This document shows, in pieces, positions 62,237 through 64,000 of a DNA stretch of 64,000 bases. The translations under genes and the position numbers were made by a program. The notes beneath the pieces are model-generated. The model worked only from the letters and a program-made list of their open reading frames with translations. It ran no database searches and was not told the DNA's origin. Source of the DNA: Nannocystis sp. (GTDB lineage Bacteria; Myxococcota_A; Polyangia; Nannocystales; Nannocystaceae). The DNA is taken from NCBI GenBank assembly GCA_016712315.1, contig JADJRG010000028.1, forward strand, positions 1-64,000, given 5' to 3'. Numbering within the stretch: position 1 is the first letter of the stretch; every line of letters starts with the position of its first letter.

Positions 62237-64000
62237 CTACTTCTTGCAGGTCTTGAGGGCGGCGGCGACGGCGGGGGTGCTCTTGTGCGAGGCGGCGGCG
62301 GCGCGGGCTTGATCGTCGCGGCCGAGCGCGCAGAGGGCGGCGACGCGGATCTCTACGCGCTGAGCGACGAGCTGCGAGTCGGGGAATTCGCGGGCGTGCT
62401 GGTCGGCGGTCGCGAGCGCCTGCAGGGGACGCGAGGCGAGGTTCTTCTTGGCCGAGCTGAGCATCTCGAGCTCGTAGAGGACGCGGCTGGAGTCGTTAGG
62501 GCCGCGCTTGTTGGCGGGCAAGCCGGCGTTGGGATCCTCCTTGTCGGGCTTGGGGGTGCTGGGCTTGGGGGTGCTGGTCTTTGGGGCAGGTGTGCTCGAG
62601 CTCGGGGGCTTGCTCGTGGTGGTCTTGGGGGTGACCGGGGACTTGGTCGGCGGGACCTTCTCGGGCTCTGGCGGCGGGAGCTCGGGCCCTAAGGGCTCTT
62701 GAGGATCGTCGGGGAGGGGCTCCGGCTCTGGCTCTGGCGGCGGGGGCTCTGGCTGTGGCTCTGGCTGTGGCGGCGCGGGGCGGGCTGCGACGGGGAGGTC
62801 GATGGGGAGCTCGATGACGCCGAAGTAGTGGAGGCCGAAGGTGGTGCCTGCGCCGAGGAGGAGCGCGGCGAAGGCGAGCTTGAAAAAGAGCGGCGCCCCG
62901 CGGCGGCGGGTGAGCGCGGAGGGCTCGTCGAGATCGCCCTCGAGGTCGTTGGAGAATGAGGTCGGGCCGCGGCTGGGCTGGGTCGGCGGGGAGAATTCGT
63001 TGGAGAAGGTCCTTCCGCCCGCGGCGGCTGGCAGCGGGCCGAGCTCGTTGGAGAAGCTGGCGTTGGACGGGCGCGGGCGGGCCGCTGCTTGTTGCTGAGG
63101 CGGGGAGGCGAAGGGGCTGTGCGGCGGCGGCTGTTGCGGTTGTGGCGGGTAGGAGGCGAAGGGGCTGTGCGGCGGCGGCTGTTGCGGCTGTGGCGGGTAG
63201 GAGGCGAAGGGGCTGTGAGGGGGCGGTTGTTGTTGTTGTTGTTGTTGTTGTTGTTGCTGGTGTTGTTGCGGGTAGGAAGTGAAGGGGCTGTGAGGCGGCG
63301 GTTGTTGCGGTTGCGGGTAGGAGGCGAAGGGGCTGTGCGGCGGCGGCTGTTGCGGCTGCGGCGGCTGTTGCGGCTGCTGCGGGTAAGAGGCGAAGGGGCT
63401 GTGCGGCGGCTGTTGCGGCTGTTGTGGTTGCTGCGGTTGCGGCTGCGGCGGGTAGGGTGCGAAGGGGCTGTGCGGCGGCTGTTGTGGTTGCTGTGGTTGC
63501 TGCGGTTGCGGCTGCGGCGGGTAGGGCGCGAAGGGGCTGTGCGGCGGCTGTTGTGGTTGCTGCGGTTGCGGCTGCGGCGGGTAGGGCGCGAAGGGGCTGT
63601 GCGGCTGTTGCGGCTGTTGCGGCTGTTGTGGTTGCAACTGCGGCGGGTAGGGCGCGAAGGGGCTGTGCGGCGGCTGTTGCGGCTGTTGTGGTTGCGGCTG
63701 CGGCGGGTAGGGTGCGAAGGGGCTGTGCGGCTGCTGCGGGTGCTGGGCGAAGCCAGGTTGAGGCTGCTGGGGGTAGGGGGCGAAGGGGGCCCCAGGCGGT
63801 TGCTGGGGCGGCTGGGGTACTTGTTCGGGATAGGGGACGAACGGGCTCCCAGGCGGTTGCTGGGGCGGCTGGGGCACTTGTTCGGGATAGGGGACGAACG
63901 GGCTCCCAGGCGGTTGCTGGGGCGGCTGCGGCTGCTGTTGGGGATAGAGGGCGGCAGGAGGCTCGGGTTGCGCTTGCTGCGGGTAGGGGACGAAGGGGCT
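62237..64000 (-). CDS. Gln/Pro-repeat membrane protein, N-terminus cut by window edge
   Basis: Partial. The frame stays open to 64000, so the start is outside. More than half is tandem repeats of SPFAPYPPQPQPQQPQQPPH-like units, with a polyGln run (10 Gln) coded by a gttgtt tract near 63230-63258. Next come short elements repeated as FSNELGPLP/TFSNEFSPP/SFSNDLE, one transmembrane helix (FFKLAFAALLLGAGTTFGLH), a Pro-rich region, and a C-terminal ~90-residue helical domain (RVLYELEMLSSAKKNLASRP ... CALGRDDQARAAA) of the TPR-like type seen at the end of some myxobacterial anti-sigma or FecR-like proteins. The fold and topology suggest an inner-membrane regulator or envelope protein. Confidence 0.7.
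   Translation of the reverse strand, partial: SPFVPYPQQAQPEPPAALYPQQQPQPPQQPPGSPFVPYPEQVPQPPQQPPGSPFVPYPEQVPQPPQQPPGAPFAPYPQQPQPGFAQHPQQPHSPFAPYPPQPQPQQPQQPPHSPFAPYPPQLQPQQPQQPQQPHSPFAPYPPQPQPQQPQQPPHSPFAPYPPQPQPQQPQQPQQPPHSPFAPYPPQPQPQQPQQPQQPPHSPFASYPQQPQQPPQPQQPPPHSPFASYPQPQQPPPHSPFTSYPQQHQQQQQQQQQQQPPPHSPFASYPPQPQQPPPHSPFASYPPQPQQPPPHSPFASPPQQQAAARPRPSNASFSNELGPLPAAAGGRTFSNEFSPPTQPSRGPTSFSNDLEGDLDEPSALTRRRGAPLFFKLAFAALLLGAGTTFGLHYFGVIELPIDLPVAARPAPPQPEPQPEPPPPEPEPEPLPDDPQEPLGPELPPPEPEKVPPTKSPVTPKTTTSKPPSSSTPAPKTSTPKPSTPKPDKEDPNAGLPANKRGPNDSSRVLYELEMLSSAKKNLASRPLQALATADQHAREFPDSQLVAQRVEIRVAALCALGRDDQARAAAASHKSTPAVAAALKTCKK

Overview
The window looks like chromosomal DNA of a high-GC myxobacterium (Myxococcota; probably Polyangia, perhaps Nannocystales). 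That is an inference from gene content, not a database match. The indicators are: lipoproteins with Thr/Ser/Asp linkers, DUF4215-type Cys-rich repeats (37.1-38.4 kb), an ADYC-domain lipoprotein, a trypsin-like protease with a MYXO-CTERM-like tail, paired sigma-54 activators, protein kinases fused to TPRs, very large TPR proteins, and uniformly GC-rich third codon positions.

Layout. (1) 1-10.6 kb: a co-directional, tightly packed operon with repeated ATGA stop/start overlaps. It encodes an M23 peptidase, a methyltransferase, a ParA stub, an XF1762-like protein, a PAPS-reductase-like PP-loop enzyme, a large beta-rich protein, and several proteins with C-terminal transmembrane anchors. It resembles a small virus, prophage or plasmid-like element and carries about a dozen frameshifts, although the rest of the window is almost free of them. 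(2) 10.6-12.6 kb: small cargo genes and a rearranged scar of a type I restriction-modification locus. (3) 12.8-17.5 kb: an accessory island with lower GC toward its end. It holds an unrecognised 609-aa protein, a metallophosphoesterase with a C-terminal extension, and small unknown genes; a conflict or defence role is possible but unproven. (4) 18-25 kb: lipoproteins, a SEC-C protein, a kinase gene cut off in its catalytic loop, and an FHA/sigma-54 activator. (5) 25.3-32.9 kb: ordinary chromosomal genes (rlmH, rsfS, prepilin peptidase, outer-membrane proteins, S1 protease, sigma-54 activator, porin). (6) 33.1-38.4 kb: a 1276-aa multi-lectin protein and a Cys-rich lipoprotein. (7) 38.5-64 kb: a 3091-aa TPR protein, an M16 peptidase, a CPBP protease, a zinc-finger protein with a histone-like tail, a soluble MCP-like protein, gltX, a phosphotransferase/acyl-CoA dehydrogenase pair, a 1320-aa pseudokinase-TPR protein, and the start of a Gln/Pro-repeat membrane protein cut by the window edge.

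Most worth following up: the degenerate virus-like element, the 12.8-17.5 kb island, the multi-lectin protein, and the pseudokinase-TPR/giant-TPR pair, which appear to share a C-terminal module. No rRNA, tRNA or CRISPR array was found.
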